A stretch of 64,000 bases of DNA from NCBI GenBank assembly GCA_030644725.1, contig CP130629.1:4479501-4543500 (forward strand). The letters are read 5' to 3'. The translations under genes were made by a program, and so were the position numbers. This DNA comes from Candidatus Electrothrix communis. Its GTDB lineage: Bacteria; Desulfobacterota; Desulfobulbia; Desulfobulbales; Desulfobulbaceae. Position 1 is the first letter of the stretch. Every line of letters begins with the position of its first letter. Below are positions 16,607-26,157 of the stretch, piece by piece. The notes beneath the pieces were generated by a model. That model saw only the letters and a program-made list of their open reading frames with translations, was not told the DNA's origin and ran no database searches.

Positions 16607-19600
16607 ATGCCTACCTTCCTGCTCCCTTGTTTATTATTCATGACCTTTTTTCTCTCCTCACCTTCGTTGCTCCATTGTGCTGAAGAAGCTCCTGCTTCGG
16701 ATGCCCCGGAGCCCCTGCGTCAGGATATCCAGGTTACCTTTGACCTTGTATCCTCTGAGATGCAGGGCAAAGCCACTCTCGTTCTACCGCCGGAGAGAGA
16801 GCTAGAACTCTCGTTGAGTGAGCTGGAACACGTACGGATAGAGATTTCAGAAACAGGGCAGGGGGGAATCGACGAAGAACCCATCCCGCAAGAAATCGCT
16901 CCGAACAGCGACAACACCCTAACCCTGCCCCCGGCAGCACAGGAGCGTACTCTTTCCTTGAGCTGGCAAATAACAGCTCCGCCACCCGGCCACGACACAG
17001 GTAATCTGATCACCCCCCAAGGCATCACCCTGACCGGTCTTTGGCATCCGACAACGGGTGAGAACATGATTTTCTCTCTGAATGCGGAGCTGCCGCCCGG
17101 CTTTTCCGGGGTAACCGAGGCTGATGAGATAGAAATTGCAACAGACGGGGAGCAACAAATCCTCAAGGCAACAGCTCCCCAGCCCCTCCAGACCATTAAC
17201 TTTGCTGCCGGACCGTACACCGTTCTCTCGCGCCAGCTCAACAATTTGATCCTTTATAGCTATTTCTTTGCAGAAGATGAAGAGCTCGCCCCGGCCTATC
17301 TGGACCGGGCTGTGGAATACGTTCAGCGCTATGAAACGCTGATTGGCCCCTTTCCCTATAAACGATATTCCATTGTCGAGAATCGGCTGCCCACCGGCTA
17401 TGGCATGCCGAGTTTCACCCTCTTGGGGCAGGCGGTCGTTCGACTGCCCTTTATCAAGGATATCTCCTTGGGACACGAGGTCCTTCATTCTTGGTTCGGC
17501 AATGCGATTGATAATGATGCGGGTGGGAACTGGTGCGAAGGACTGACCACCCTGCTGGCGGATCAAACCTATGCCGAAGAAAAGGGCAACGGCGCAGCCT
17601 CTCGCAAAAACCAGCTCCTCCGCTATCAGGCCTATGTCGGGCAGAATAATGAGGTTGCTGTGCTGGATTTTCAGCATGGTGGCGATTCCCAGCCCATGGC
17701 TCGGAAAATGCGGGCTGTCGGCTATGATAAGACGAGCATGCTCTTCCATACCCTGCGCCGGGAGATCGGTGATGAGTATTTCTTTGCCGCGCTTCGGCAA
17801 TTCTATCAGGACAGAAAATATGCTCATGCCAATTGGTCCGACCTGGAAAACACCTTTGCCGCAACCTCAGGCCGCGATCTCTCCTCGTTTTTCAGCCAAT
17901 GGCTGTCCCGCACAGATATTCTCTCCTTTACTGTGGAGCAGGTCGGGATGGAGCAAAAAGGGGGCAGCTCTGTGGTTTCCTTTCATCTCGTCCAGCAGAA
18001 TGATAAACCATACCATTTCCGTTTGCCGGTCATCGTCAAGACGCGCCAGAAAACGATCCACGAGACCATCATGATCGACTCAGCAGATCAGGAGGTGACG
18101 ATCACGGTGCCCAGCCTGCCCATAGAGTTGGTCATTGACCCGGAATATGACCTGATGCGTACATTGGACACCAAAGAGCGTCCCCCTGTCTGGATGCACT
18201 TTATGGGGGCAAAGCAGAAGACAGTGGTCTTGCCGGATAACGAGGCCAGCCAGCCCTTTTACCTCCCCCTGATGACGGAGCTTCAACGCTGGGGCTGTCG
18301 CTTGGTTAAGGCCGAGGAGTTGAAAAACAGCGAGCTGTTGCAGGGAAGTTTTCTCTTCCTGGGTAGCTCTTCCCAGAGCCGGGCACTCTTCGGGACAATT
18401 GAGGCTGAGGAAACCGGTTTCAGCCTTGATGTACGTACAAACCCCCTCAACCAAGAACAGGTCATGGTGCTGATTTCATCGGCCTCTGTGGCGGAAAGCC
18501 AAAACGCCTTACCCAAACTCAGGCATTACGGCAAGTATTCCCGCCTCCTTTTTCATAGCGGCAGGATACAGGAAAAGCAGATCGCTCCGGCTGATAACGG
18601 CATCCGTCTGCCCCTGCTCAAGCCTGCTGTCGGTTTTCCTGTCCCGCAGGTTCAAGGATTTTCGGCCATTCTCAACGATATCTCCCAAAGCAGAGTCATC
18701 TACGTGGGGGAAACGCATACAGATTACGGGACTCATCTTCTTCAATTGCAGGTTGTCCAGGCCCTGCGGGAACAGCTGGACCAGGAGAAGCAGAAGGGGG
18801 AAAATGTGGGTCTGGTCATCGGGATGGAGATGTTCCCCCGTTCCTCCCAGCATGCTCTGGACGGCTACATCAACGGAACCATCCCCACGGAGCAAGATTT
18901 TCTTCGCCTCTCTGATTATTATGAGGTCTGGGGCTATGATTACCGCATGTACCGGGATATTATCAATTATGCCAAGGCGCATCGCATTCCTATCATCGCG
19001 TTGAATCTCAATAAAAAAATTGTCAGCAAGGTCTTCAAAACAGGATCAACCGATGAGCTGACACCGGAACAACTCACCGAGGCGGCATCGGACCGTGCCC
19101 TGGATCTTGCCAGCTATCGGGAGCGTCTTGCCCAGGTCCATGCCATGCATAAGGAACCGGAAAAAAGCGGCGGGTTCGGAGGATTCCTCCAGGCCCAGGC
19201 CATATGGGATGAAACTATGGCTGAATCCATTGCCGAGTATCTTCAGGACCATCCTGAAAAAAAGATGGTGGTTCTGGCCGGGACAGGCCATGTGTATAAG
19301 GACAGTGCCATGCCGCCCAGGGTGGCTCGCCGGGTGGATGGCCGTCAGTCCGTGCTCATTGCCAATAACGGCCAGGTCACCGGTGCGGAAAAGGGTTGGC
19401 AGGCCGATTACCTGATGTTCACCGAGGATGTTGAGTTGCCGCCTGCCGGGAAGATTGGAGTGATGCTCAAAGAGGAGGAGAAGACCGAAGATCGGCCCTC
19501 AAGGGTGGAGGTCCTTGATATAAGTCCCTTGGGTAAGGCCGGTGAGGCTGGCTTGCAAAAAGGAGATGTTATCTTAGCGGTGGACAATGCTCAGGTCGCC

Positions 19601-19756
19601 ACCATCGGTGATCTGAAAATAGCTCTTCTTGATAAAAAGCCTGGGGAGATGGTTCAGCTCAATATCGTCAGAAAGGATACGATGGTGGACATCAAGGTGG
19701 AGCTGTCTGATATGGAGAAGGCTGCCATGATGCCGCCTGGGCATCCTAAGAAGTAG
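16607..19756 (+). CDS. Secreted M1-like metallopeptidase fused to ChaN and PDZ domains
   Basis: 1049 residues from the ATG at 16607, whose product opens with a signal peptide (MPTFLLPCLLFMTFFLSS). The reading frame is open further upstream into the nucleotidyltransferase relic, but that part is not protein-like. Three parts follow. First, a gluzincin peptidase has zinc motif GHEVLHSW near residue 289 and the third ligand in NWCEGLTTL near 309. Second, a ChaN/DUF399 (haem-binding, Tiki-like) domain at about 685-930 carries VIYVGETHTDYGTH, IGMEMFPR and LAGTGHVY. Third, a C-terminal PDZ domain at about 955-1040 carries GEAGLQKGDVIL. The mature protein should act in the periplasm or on the surface. 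Linking a peptidase to a haem/iron domain suggests processing of haemoproteins, which is an inference. Confidence 0.85.
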   Translation: MPTFLLPCLLFMTFFLSSPSLLHCAEEAPASDAPEPLRQDIQVTFDLVSSEMQGKATLVLPPERELELSLSELEHVRIEISETGQGGIDEEPIPQEIAPNSDNTLTLPPAAQERTLSLSWQITAPPPGHDTGNLITPQGITLTGLWHPTTGENMIFSLNAELPPGFSGVTEADEIEIATDGEQQILKATAPQPLQTINFAAGPYTVLSRQLNNLILYSYFFAEDEELAPAYLDRAVEYVQRYETLIGPFPYKRYSIVENRLPTGYGMPSFTLLGQAVVRLPFIKDISLGHEVLHSWFGNAIDNDAGGNWCEGLTTLLADQTYAEEKGNGAASRKNQLLRYQAYVGQNNEVAVLDFQHGGDSQPMARKMRAVGYDKTSMLFHTLRREIGDEYFFAALRQFYQDRKYAHANWSDLENTFAATSGRDLSSFFSQWLSRTDILSFTVEQVGMEQKGGSSVVSFHLVQQNDKPYHFRLPVIVKTRQKTIHETIMIDSADQEVTITVPSLPIELVIDPEYDLMRTLDTKERPPVWMHFMGAKQKTVVLPDNEASQPFYLPLMTELQRWGCRLVKAEELKNSELLQGSFLFLGSSSQSRALFGTIEAEETGFSLDVRTNPLNQEQVMVLISSASVAESQNALPKLRHYGKYSRLLFHSGRIQEKQIAPADNGIRLPLLKPAVGFPVPQVQGFSAILNDISQSRVIYVGETHTDYGTHLLQLQVVQALREQLDQEKQKGENVGLVIGMEMFPRSSQHALDGYINGTIPTEQDFLRLSDYYEVWGYDYRMYRDIINYAKAHRIPIIALNLNKKIVSKVFKTGSTDELTPEQLTEAASDRALDLASYRERLAQVHAMHKEPEKSGGFGGFLQAQAIWDETMAESIAEYLQDHPEKKMVVLAGTGHVYKDSAMPPRVARRVDGRQSVLIANNGQVTGAEKGWQADYLMFTEDVELPPAGKIGVMLKEEEKTEDRPSRVEVLDISPLGKAGEAGLQKGDVILAVDNAQVATIGDLKIALLDKKPGEMVQLNIVRKDTMVDIKVELSDMEKAAMMPPGHPKK

Positions 19757-20501
19757 GAGGCTTCTTACTCTGCCTGGATTGATTCTGCTTCCTACTGATT
19801 TTACCACTGATTTTAGAAATCTCCTTTAGAAGTATTTCGTTTCCAACTCGGAGAGATAAGGGATGATCCGGGTCTATTTTTTGGAGAAGAAGATAACAAA
19901 ATATTGCCCTGGTCATGTTACCTGATCTGGCATGTAAGGTGCCGATGATAGAATGAAATGAACGGGCTTCACTGATGTGGTAGGTCGTGCGGGAAGCGGG
20001 GAAATGATAGTGTATTTCTAGCTTATTTTTGAAAATATTTCGTATTTCCCTGTGGTTGCCTCTGCTGAGGTGATATTCTGCCAGCGTTATTTTGCCGAAC
20101 AGGTAATCAGGAAATAATTTCACTGTGTCATGAAGTATTTCTTTGTATTTGTCGAGTTGTTGAGAATTTTCATAAGCAACGCCGAGATAATTGTACAGTA
20201 CCGGAAGGTTAGGGTGTTTTTCTTTGAGTTGTAACAAGATGGGGATTTGTTTGGTCGGCTCTGTATAAACTCGCTGGAGAATGTTATTGATTTTATTCTT
20301 CTCTGCAACCGACAACTTTGCAAAATGTTCTTCTTCGACAGGCTCAGTTGTCCATTTGATTGGTTGAGGAAGCCCGTCTTTGCTTCTTTTCAGGGACGCT
20401 ATTATCTTGTGCTCGTCCACCTCTTTCAGGAACGCTTTGGCATTTGGCGTTTTTCTTTCGACAAGGCATTGAATTAATTTGAACGTGTTAAGGTAACTCA
20501 T
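19746..20501 (-). CDS. TPR-like helical-repeat protein
   Basis: 251 residues with TPR-type helical pairs between about 75 and 220 (LPVLYNYLGVAYENSQQLDKY, LFGKITLAEYHLSRGN, IIGTLHARSGNMTRA, LQKIDPDHPLSLRVGNEIL). The C-terminus is very basic (KISRKQNQSRQSKKPPTS). No signal peptide, so cytoplasmic. It lies 90 bases downstream of the STAND NTPase gene on the same strand and is probably its partner. Its stop overlaps the M1-ChaN-PDZ gene end by 11 bases from the opposite strand. Confidence 0.6.
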   Translation of the reverse strand: MSYLNTFKLIQCLVERKTPNAKAFLKEVDEHKIIASLKRSKDGLPQPIKWTTEPVEEEHFAKLSVAEKNKINNILQRVYTEPTKQIPILLQLKEKHPNLPVLYNYLGVAYENSQQLDKYKEILHDTVKLFPDYLFGKITLAEYHLSRGNHREIRNIFKNKLEIHYHFPASRTTYHISEARSFHSIIGTLHARSGNMTRAIFCYLLLQKIDPDHPLSLRVGNEILLKEISKISGKISRKQNQSRQSKKPPTS

Positions 20502-20591
20502 ATCTTTTTTTTGTTTGAGAGAGTTGAATGTAAAGCTCGTTTGCCCGTCTATGCATCACATGGAAGATCTGGGCGGGAGCCTGAATTTTAA

Positions 20592-23500
20592 TCAAGATTT
20601 TTTCTTGGGAGCTACACAGTCAATGCCGATGACATGTAGAGCCTCTACGTTGGCTGACGATGCCTTGATACTGTCAGCTTGTTGTTGCAAATATTCAACC
20701 AGCACAGAAAGTGGCTGTCCATTTTTGCCGTCAGGTATATTCCATTTTTTCTCATCAAGGCGGAACAGCACGAGAATACCATGCCGACTGTTGTCTCCCT
20801 TGAGATATTGCCCTACAAGCTGTCTTTGCAGAGTATCGCTTGATAGCGATTTGGCGTAATAATTTCGTGTTCTATCGATAGGTTTGATCTCAATGCAGAC
20901 GTTGCCGTGCTTGCAGCTCACTTGAATATCTGGTTTTTTGTCGTTATCAAGCTCCTCTTCCCGATGCACGCTGAAACGCCGATGCTGTGTGTCCCGTAAT
21001 TTGGCCGCGAGCCAGTGCTGCAAATCCTTTTCAGGCATTCCAGGAGAGAAGAGACATCGTTCACTGAACGGGCCTTCTTCAATGCCTTTTTTGATTTCTT
21101 CCAATCTGGCCAGAACTTGCTGGAAAAGCTGTGCTTCGCTTTGCGGATTAGTTTGAAACACTGAACCAATATTACGGAGTTTGGCAGGTTCAATAATTGC
21201 TGCTGCCTGTGCTGTATGGGCGGCGTGTTTTGTTCGTTCTGCAAGAAGCCAATCACGAACCTCTAGGTTTGCTTTTTCTTCGGATAAGTTGGTGAGAATA
21301 TCATGCGCAACCCGGCCCGGCGTTTGAACCAGCATATTGACAATATGGTTCCGTAGTTCTGGAACAGGCTCGAACGGTTCGGTTTTCTTATTTTCGCCAG
21401 CCTCCTTTGCTGAGGAGATATATGCATTCAGGCGGTTGAATAATTTGACGAGGATATCTGCGGCATGATCAATTTGATCCGGCTGCATCTGTATCCAATT
21501 GGGAGATTCATATCGGCTGGCTTTTGCAAAGTACTCAAACTGCTTGTCTGCGTTTTTACCGATCTGCTTCAAGTGGTTTTCAAACCAGTTCCAGGCAGCA
21601 ACTATGTCTGTTGCTAGCCAAAGATACAGCCAGCGTATATCCTTGACTAATTTGTCGTTATCCAGCAACGTACCCTGTACTTTGCAGATTTCGGCAATTT
21701 TCTCCGAAGAAAGCAAGTTGTCTTCATAGAGAGTTTTAACAAGGTTGAGTAGCAGATCTACGTTTTGAATTTCATCATTCTTGATTAACGGAATAATTGG
21801 TTGCAGCAATTTAGTACGAACTTTTTTGGAGCATTGTAATGCCAATACTATCGTGCGAGAAAATTGACTCGTTGATTTTGCTTCTTTGACTATCCACGGA
21901 CGCAGGGCTTTGCAGACCTCTGAGCTATGGATTTCCGCAAGGCGTTCAAACCAAGAAAGTGAATTTTGCTGCTCCCAGATAGCCAGATATGCCGCACGGC
22001 TAATTTCGTCATGATTGAAAGAGGATATTGAGTCAGGATAGTTTGTAATTTCTGCTGTTACAGCCGCAAGCAGGTAACTTTCCTTAAAGCGTGTTCCGTT
22101 TAGATTGTGCTCATCAGGAGTAGCTATCTTTTCGGTTCTCCAATACCTTTTCATTCCAGCAGTCAGAGCATCTGCAATATCTTGTCCGAAATCTTTCTTG
22201 ATCAAATCAAGATCAATGCGAGATCTCTCTTGATCTGTTGAATGGTTGAACGAATAATCGATAAGCCATTGCAGTAATCCTTTGTGTGAACCATCACGTA
22301 TCTGATCAATATTAGCCAGTAGATTAGCTTTATTTTCCTGCCGTTTTTCTTTCTTCTTTCTACGTTTTTCAGCTTCCTCCTTGCGTTGATTTTGTAACGA
22401 ATCTATGCGTTCTTTCCGACGCCCTTTGATATGTTTTTGTCGAATTGCGGCCTCTGGGCCAACAGCCAAAGCATTGATAGCTTCTGATCGTAACCGTCCG
22501 CGAAGCGTGGTATAGAAGGAAATATTAAAAGTGATATGGAACCAAATAGTACGTTCCTCTTCTGTTAGATCCAAATTGTTTGCCCGCTTGGTCAGCTCTG
22601 GAAGATCATCATGATCAAAGCTGATAGTTTGGGAATCAGTATGATTCTTGTACCAGAATGATTTTCTGACCGTTTCAAGTCCTTGGGAAAGAGCTATCTC
22701 CAAGGCAATCTGGTAGCGCAGATGATGATGTTGGGCTATCAGTTTTCGTAACCGCTCAATCTTATTTTGGTGGCTGTTATTATATTGTTGTGCCTCGATA
22801 TGTTCAGCCGCATCAATGCAGACTTGGGGATATGATGTGCTGGACTTAGGTAGTATCTCAAGCATACGTTCATAGCAGGGCGGAAGGACTCTGTTGAGCC
22901 ATGTTATCTTTTCAGATATTCTGGAAAAACGAGTTGCCGGTTCAGGTTGAGGCAAAGCAGTCACGATGGCACTCAGGAGTAATTCTGCGAAGTTGCTGTC
23001 ATTGATTGCGGGTAACAGACTGTGTTGGACACAGTCCGACATAGGGCTAAAATCATAACGATCTTCATCAGCAACAACTTTGAAAATGCTCGAAAGCTGT
23101 TCAACGGTCAGGCTTTTCCAGTCAATGACGGGCAAGGCTGCTGCAATAAGCTCATTTGTTGTCAGCTTACCGGTAAGCAGATCCTTTTTGATTGCAGCAC
23201 GTTGTTCCTGTGTGCCAACCTCCTCCAATATGGCTAACGCCCAACCCCGTTCACCGTCCGGCTTTTTTGCATCTTGGTAAATATTGAAGGCAACTTTCGC
23301 GCAATCAGTTAAACGCGCAAACTTGGCATAGGAAAACAGCGTTACTCGTATCCGTTCCGGCTGATTCGGCTCGGCAAGCAATGAGGCAATTTTACCGGCA
23401 GAAAGCCTGCGGCCAACCCGTCGGTATTCGCTGGCATCGTTGTGCCAGTCGGTTCGCAATCCATCTTGCAACCGCTGAAGATATGCCATAAAGGCCCGGT

Positions 23501-24767
23501 CTGCTGAAAGCTCATCCCAAGATTCCGGATCACCATCAAAGGCGATCATTTCCGGAAAGTTATTCGTCACCCACTCCCGAACGTTGGCATTAATGGTCGC
23601 AAGCCAGCATAATGCCCAGCGGCGGCTCGGAATCAGTACGAGTTCACCGAACGGGGCCGCAGAAAAAAGGTCTATCGCTTTCTGCACCGGCCAACCTTTC
23701 TCGATTCGTCGCTTCACCCAACAGGCTGCCAGGTATTCCCGTACAGAACGATGGTGGAATTTCACCCGGCTATAGGTTGCCACGTCAAAAATAGCTGAGG
23801 CAAGAAGGCGCATGATTTCCGGCTCGTTCCAATTGGTCAGGACGGCTGACGGGACAACTTCGTTATCTCTGGGCACAGCAACCGTTACGATATGGTGGCG
23901 ACCGGAAAACTCTGCTGCGGCAGCCAGTTTTTCCGCACCGCGTCGCAGCTTTTTTGGCGAGAGCAGAAACTTGTCGGCGGTTTTGTAATTGGTGTTTGTT
24001 TCCGTGAGCCGATTAGTTAAGTTTCCCTTGATCAATGCCAGATAGTTGCCGAACTTTTTCTTCTGATTCCAAAGAGCAATCAGCCATTCAAGATCAAGCG
24101 GACTAGTGGCCATGTACCAGTAATTACCGCGATTGATTGCACGCCAGAATTCTTCGCTATTCTCCACATTTTTTTCGGACGCAAAACGCTGCGCTTCAGC
24201 TTTTGAGAGCCGATTAAGCGAGACAACAAAAGGTTCGGTCTGCTGGTTAATTGGTTTGACCAGTAATTCAGTTACAGCTTCTTGGACTTCTTTTTGTCCC
24301 CAGTCTGTCCAGCGACTGGAGATAACCACTTTTATGCGTGAAAAATGCGCCTTCAGGCTCGTCTTCACAACTAAAAGTGCTCTCCTAAAAACGTCATGGC
24401 CTTTTAATCTTGACTCATCTATCGCATCAAAAAAGAAATAACCAACCTCAGATGAGGTTGACCATGTTGTGTAATCAGTACCGTTCTGATCTGTAACAAG
24501 TTCCCAATCATCTTTTGTCGCAAGCTGGTTCAGCTCAACGAAAAAGGCCACCTCATCCCTATTTTGAAGCCGCTTAATTTCATTCTTGAACTCGCTGGTT
24601 TTGCCGATTCCTGCCTCACCGACAACAACGGTAACGGCGTTTTCGTACAGCTTGGGCCAAGTGAGTTCTTCCTTGTCACGATTAAGATACTGAAGCCACT
24701 CATCCTGTTCGTCTTGCAGCTCTTTAGCGGGAGAAAAGGTACGGTGAAGATCAATTAAGTCAGTCAA
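20592..24767 (-). CDS. STAND/NACHT-type NTPase with C-terminal PD-(D/E)XK-like nuclease motif
   Basis: 1391 residues. The P-loop is GEAGIGKT at 50-57, Walker B is YFFFDAIDES at about 110-119 (a NACHT-like DxxDE), and a sensor Arg lies in VVISSRWTDW. VKFHHRSVREYLAA fits the winged-helix end of the STAND module. A long helical-repeat region follows (about 350-1200), with a Lys/Arg/Glu-rich coiled segment near 800-830. The last 130 residues carry KPDIQVSCKHGNVCIEIKP (Asp1280, Glu1293, Lys1295), the PD-(D/E)XK nuclease pattern. Known Avs-type STAND defence proteins usually have the nuclease at the N-terminus; here it is at the C-terminus. The region is AT-richer than the flanking hyp operon, suggesting transfer. 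A TPR gene follows. Confidence 0.75.
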   Translation of the reverse strand: MTDLIDLHRTFSPAKELQDEQDEWLQYLNRDKEELTWPKLYENAVTVVVGEAGIGKTSEFKNEIKRLQNRDEVAFFVELNQLATKDDWELVTDQNGTDYTTWSTSSEVGYFFFDAIDESRLKGHDVFRRALLVVKTSLKAHFSRIKVVISSRWTDWGQKEVQEAVTELLVKPINQQTEPFVVSLNRLSKAEAQRFASEKNVENSEEFWRAINRGNYWYMATSPLDLEWLIALWNQKKKFGNYLALIKGNLTNRLTETNTNYKTADKFLLSPKKLRRGAEKLAAAAEFSGRHHIVTVAVPRDNEVVPSAVLTNWNEPEIMRLLASAIFDVATYSRVKFHHRSVREYLAACWVKRRIEKGWPVQKAIDLFSAAPFGELVLIPSRRWALCWLATINANVREWVTNNFPEMIAFDGDPESWDELSADRAFMAYLQRLQDGLRTDWHNDASEYRRVGRRLSAGKIASLLAEPNQPERIRVTLFSYAKFARLTDCAKVAFNIYQDAKKPDGERGWALAILEEVGTQEQRAAIKKDLLTGKLTTNELIAAALPVIDWKSLTVEQLSSIFKVVADEDRYDFSPMSDCVQHSLLPAINDSNFAELLLSAIVTALPQPEPATRFSRISEKITWLNRVLPPCYERMLEILPKSSTSYPQVCIDAAEHIEAQQYNNSHQNKIERLRKLIAQHHHLRYQIALEIALSQGLETVRKSFWYKNHTDSQTISFDHDDLPELTKRANNLDLTEEERTIWFHITFNISFYTTLRGRLRSEAINALAVGPEAAIRQKHIKGRRKERIDSLQNQRKEEAEKRRKKKEKRQENKANLLANIDQIRDGSHKGLLQWLIDYSFNHSTDQERSRIDLDLIKKDFGQDIADALTAGMKRYWRTEKIATPDEHNLNGTRFKESYLLAAVTAEITNYPDSISSFNHDEISRAAYLAIWEQQNSLSWFERLAEIHSSEVCKALRPWIVKEAKSTSQFSRTIVLALQCSKKVRTKLLQPIIPLIKNDEIQNVDLLLNLVKTLYEDNLLSSEKIAEICKVQGTLLDNDKLVKDIRWLYLWLATDIVAAWNWFENHLKQIGKNADKQFEYFAKASRYESPNWIQMQPDQIDHAADILVKLFNRLNAYISSAKEAGENKKTEPFEPVPELRNHIVNMLVQTPGRVAHDILTNLSEEKANLEVRDWLLAERTKHAAHTAQAAAIIEPAKLRNIGSVFQTNPQSEAQLFQQVLARLEEIKKGIEEGPFSERCLFSPGMPEKDLQHWLAAKLRDTQHRRFSVHREEELDNDKKPDIQVSCKHGNVCIEIKPIDRTRNYYAKSLSSDTLQRQLVGQYLKGDNSRHGILVLFRLDEKKWNIPDGKNGQPLSVLVEYLQQQADSIKASSANVEALHVIGIDCVAPKKKS

Positions 24768-24821
24768 AAGAGATGCTCCTGGGAAAGGCGAGTTTGACGG
24801 ATCATGATGACTTTGCGAAAA

Positions 24822-24869
24822 TTACCCTTACAAAAATCAGTTTCTGTGTATTTTTTACCCTTACAAAAA
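24822..24869 (-). promoter_or_regulatory. Direct repeats in the leader of the STAND gene
   Basis: Read on the minus strand, TTTTTGTAAGGGTAA occurs twice (24855-24869 and 24822-24836), 33 bases apart, or about three helical turns. The copies lie 55-102 bases before the start codon. Identical spaced direct repeats at this place suggest a regulator-binding site. Confidence 0.45.
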
Positions 24870-25003
24870 GCCCATCTCTTGAGGAACCTTGCAATGTCGG
24901 CCTGCCGAGTCTGCATAAAGACACTAAAATAACATACACCCAGCCGGGAGAATTTACCAGTGGAGATAGGGGGATACTCCCGGTTTACTGACCTTCCAAC
25001 CAC

Positions 25004-26074
25004 TCAGCAAATCCTCGGCAACAACTCGCCGGGTAGCATATCCAGAAGCCGGGTGCCACCGATGGCCGTCCGTAACCGAACTTCCGCCTTATCTGCGTTG
25101 ATGACCCTACCAATGATCGCGGCATCTTCCCCGTACCGTGTCTGACGCATGGTTGCCAGCACGGCCTCGGCATCTTCCGGCGGAACAAAGGCGACCAGCT
25201 TGCCCTCATTAGCGATAAAAAGTGGATCAAAGCCCAGCATTTCGCAGGCAGCGCGGACAGCAGGTTTCACGGGCAATTTGTCTTCTTCGATCAGCAGGCT
25301 GATCTTGGATTGCTCAGATATTTCGACTAATGAGGTCGCTAACCCGCCACGGGTGGGATCGCGCAGGGTATGGACCTCACCAGCAGCCAGCATGGATTGG
25401 ACAAGATGATTGAGCGGAGCCGCATCGCTGACCAGATCAGTATCAAAGCCCAGGCCCTCGCGGGCAGCCAGCACAGCGATACCATGATCACCGATGGTGC
25501 CGGACAGGATGATCACATCCCCTGGTCGAGCATTGGCCCCGGAGATCTGCACGCCTTGGTCTACCAGGCCGACCCCGGAGGTGTTGATGAAGAGCTTGTC
25601 CGCACTGCCGCGTTGCACCACCTTGGTGTCACCCGCAGCAAAATGGATGCCTGCCTCTTGAGCTGCTGCCCGCATTGAGGCCAGCACCCGCCGAAGTGTG
25701 TCAAAGGGCAGGCCTTCCTCCAGGATAAAGCCGCAGGTCAGGGCCAAGGGCTTTGCTCCGACCATAGCCAAGTCGTTCACGGTCCCGCAGACCGCCAAAT
25801 GACCGATATCTCCGCCAGGAAAAAAGAGGGGCTCTACCACATGGGAATCGGTGCTCAGGGCCAAACGCTGGCCTTGGCGTTGCCCTTGATCCAGGGTTGC
25901 AATGATCGCGGCATCGTCCAGGGCGCGCGGGGCAGCCTCACCCAGCTCCGGGAGAAAGACCTGTTCAACCAGTTCCCGGCTCAGGGTGCCGCCGGAGCCG
26001 TGCCCGAGCAGGACGGTTTCCTTGGGACGATGTGGAGTCGGGCAGGTCGGGCCTGCAAACGTTGGTTCATCCAT
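25004..26074 (-). CDS. hypE: Hydrogenase maturation protein HypE
   Basis: 356 residues from MDEPTFAGP. The frame is open further upstream only across a repeat. HypE dehydrates the HypF-made thiocarbamate on its C-terminal Cys to thiocyanate, the source of the CN ligands of the [NiFe] site. Seen here: LLGHGSGGTLSREL at the N-terminus, AIIATLDQGQRQGQRLALSTDSH, AAGDTKVVQRG, LRDPTRGGLATSLVEI and the essential C-terminal PRIC. It is the last gene of the hyp operon. It lies 83 bases after hypD, and a dispersed hairpin repeat fills that gap. Confidence 0.95.
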   Translation of the reverse strand: MDEPTFAGPTCPTPHRPKETVLLGHGSGGTLSRELVEQVFLPELGEAAPRALDDAAIIATLDQGQRQGQRLALSTDSHVVEPLFFPGGDIGHLAVCGTVNDLAMVGAKPLALTCGFILEEGLPFDTLRRVLASMRAAAQEAGIHFAAGDTKVVQRGSADKLFINTSGVGLVDQGVQISGANARPGDVIILSGTIGDHGIAVLAAREGLGFDTDLVSDAAPLNHLVQSMLAAGEVHTLRDPTRGGLATSLVEISEQSKISLLIEEDKLPVKPAVRAACEMLGFDPLFIANEGKLVAFVPPEDAEAVLATMRQTRYGEDAAIIGRVINADKAEVRLRTAIGGTRLLDMLPGELLPRIC

Positions 26075-26090
26075 GTATTTATGTTTTGTT

Positions 26091-26123
26091 ATCCCTCCCC
26101 TTATCCCCACCAAAGGGAGGGAT
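26091..26123. repeat. Dispersed hairpin repeat ATCCCTCC/GGAGGGAT between hypD and hypE
   Basis: ATCCCTCC at 26091-26098 pairs with GGAGGGAT at 26116-26123. The block begins TTTTGTTATCCCTCCCC, and the same block recurs at 27537-27564 near the end of hypF. It looks like a small dispersed repeat used as intergenic filler in this operon. Confidence 0.65.
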
Positions 26124-26157
26124 GGGGCTTTGTTGTGATGATCTTGATCGATGGTAT

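Noticed and set aside
20592-24767. Calling the STAND protein a specific Avs type
   Set aside because: The effector position and the sensor region differ from the named types, and similarity cannot be measured here.
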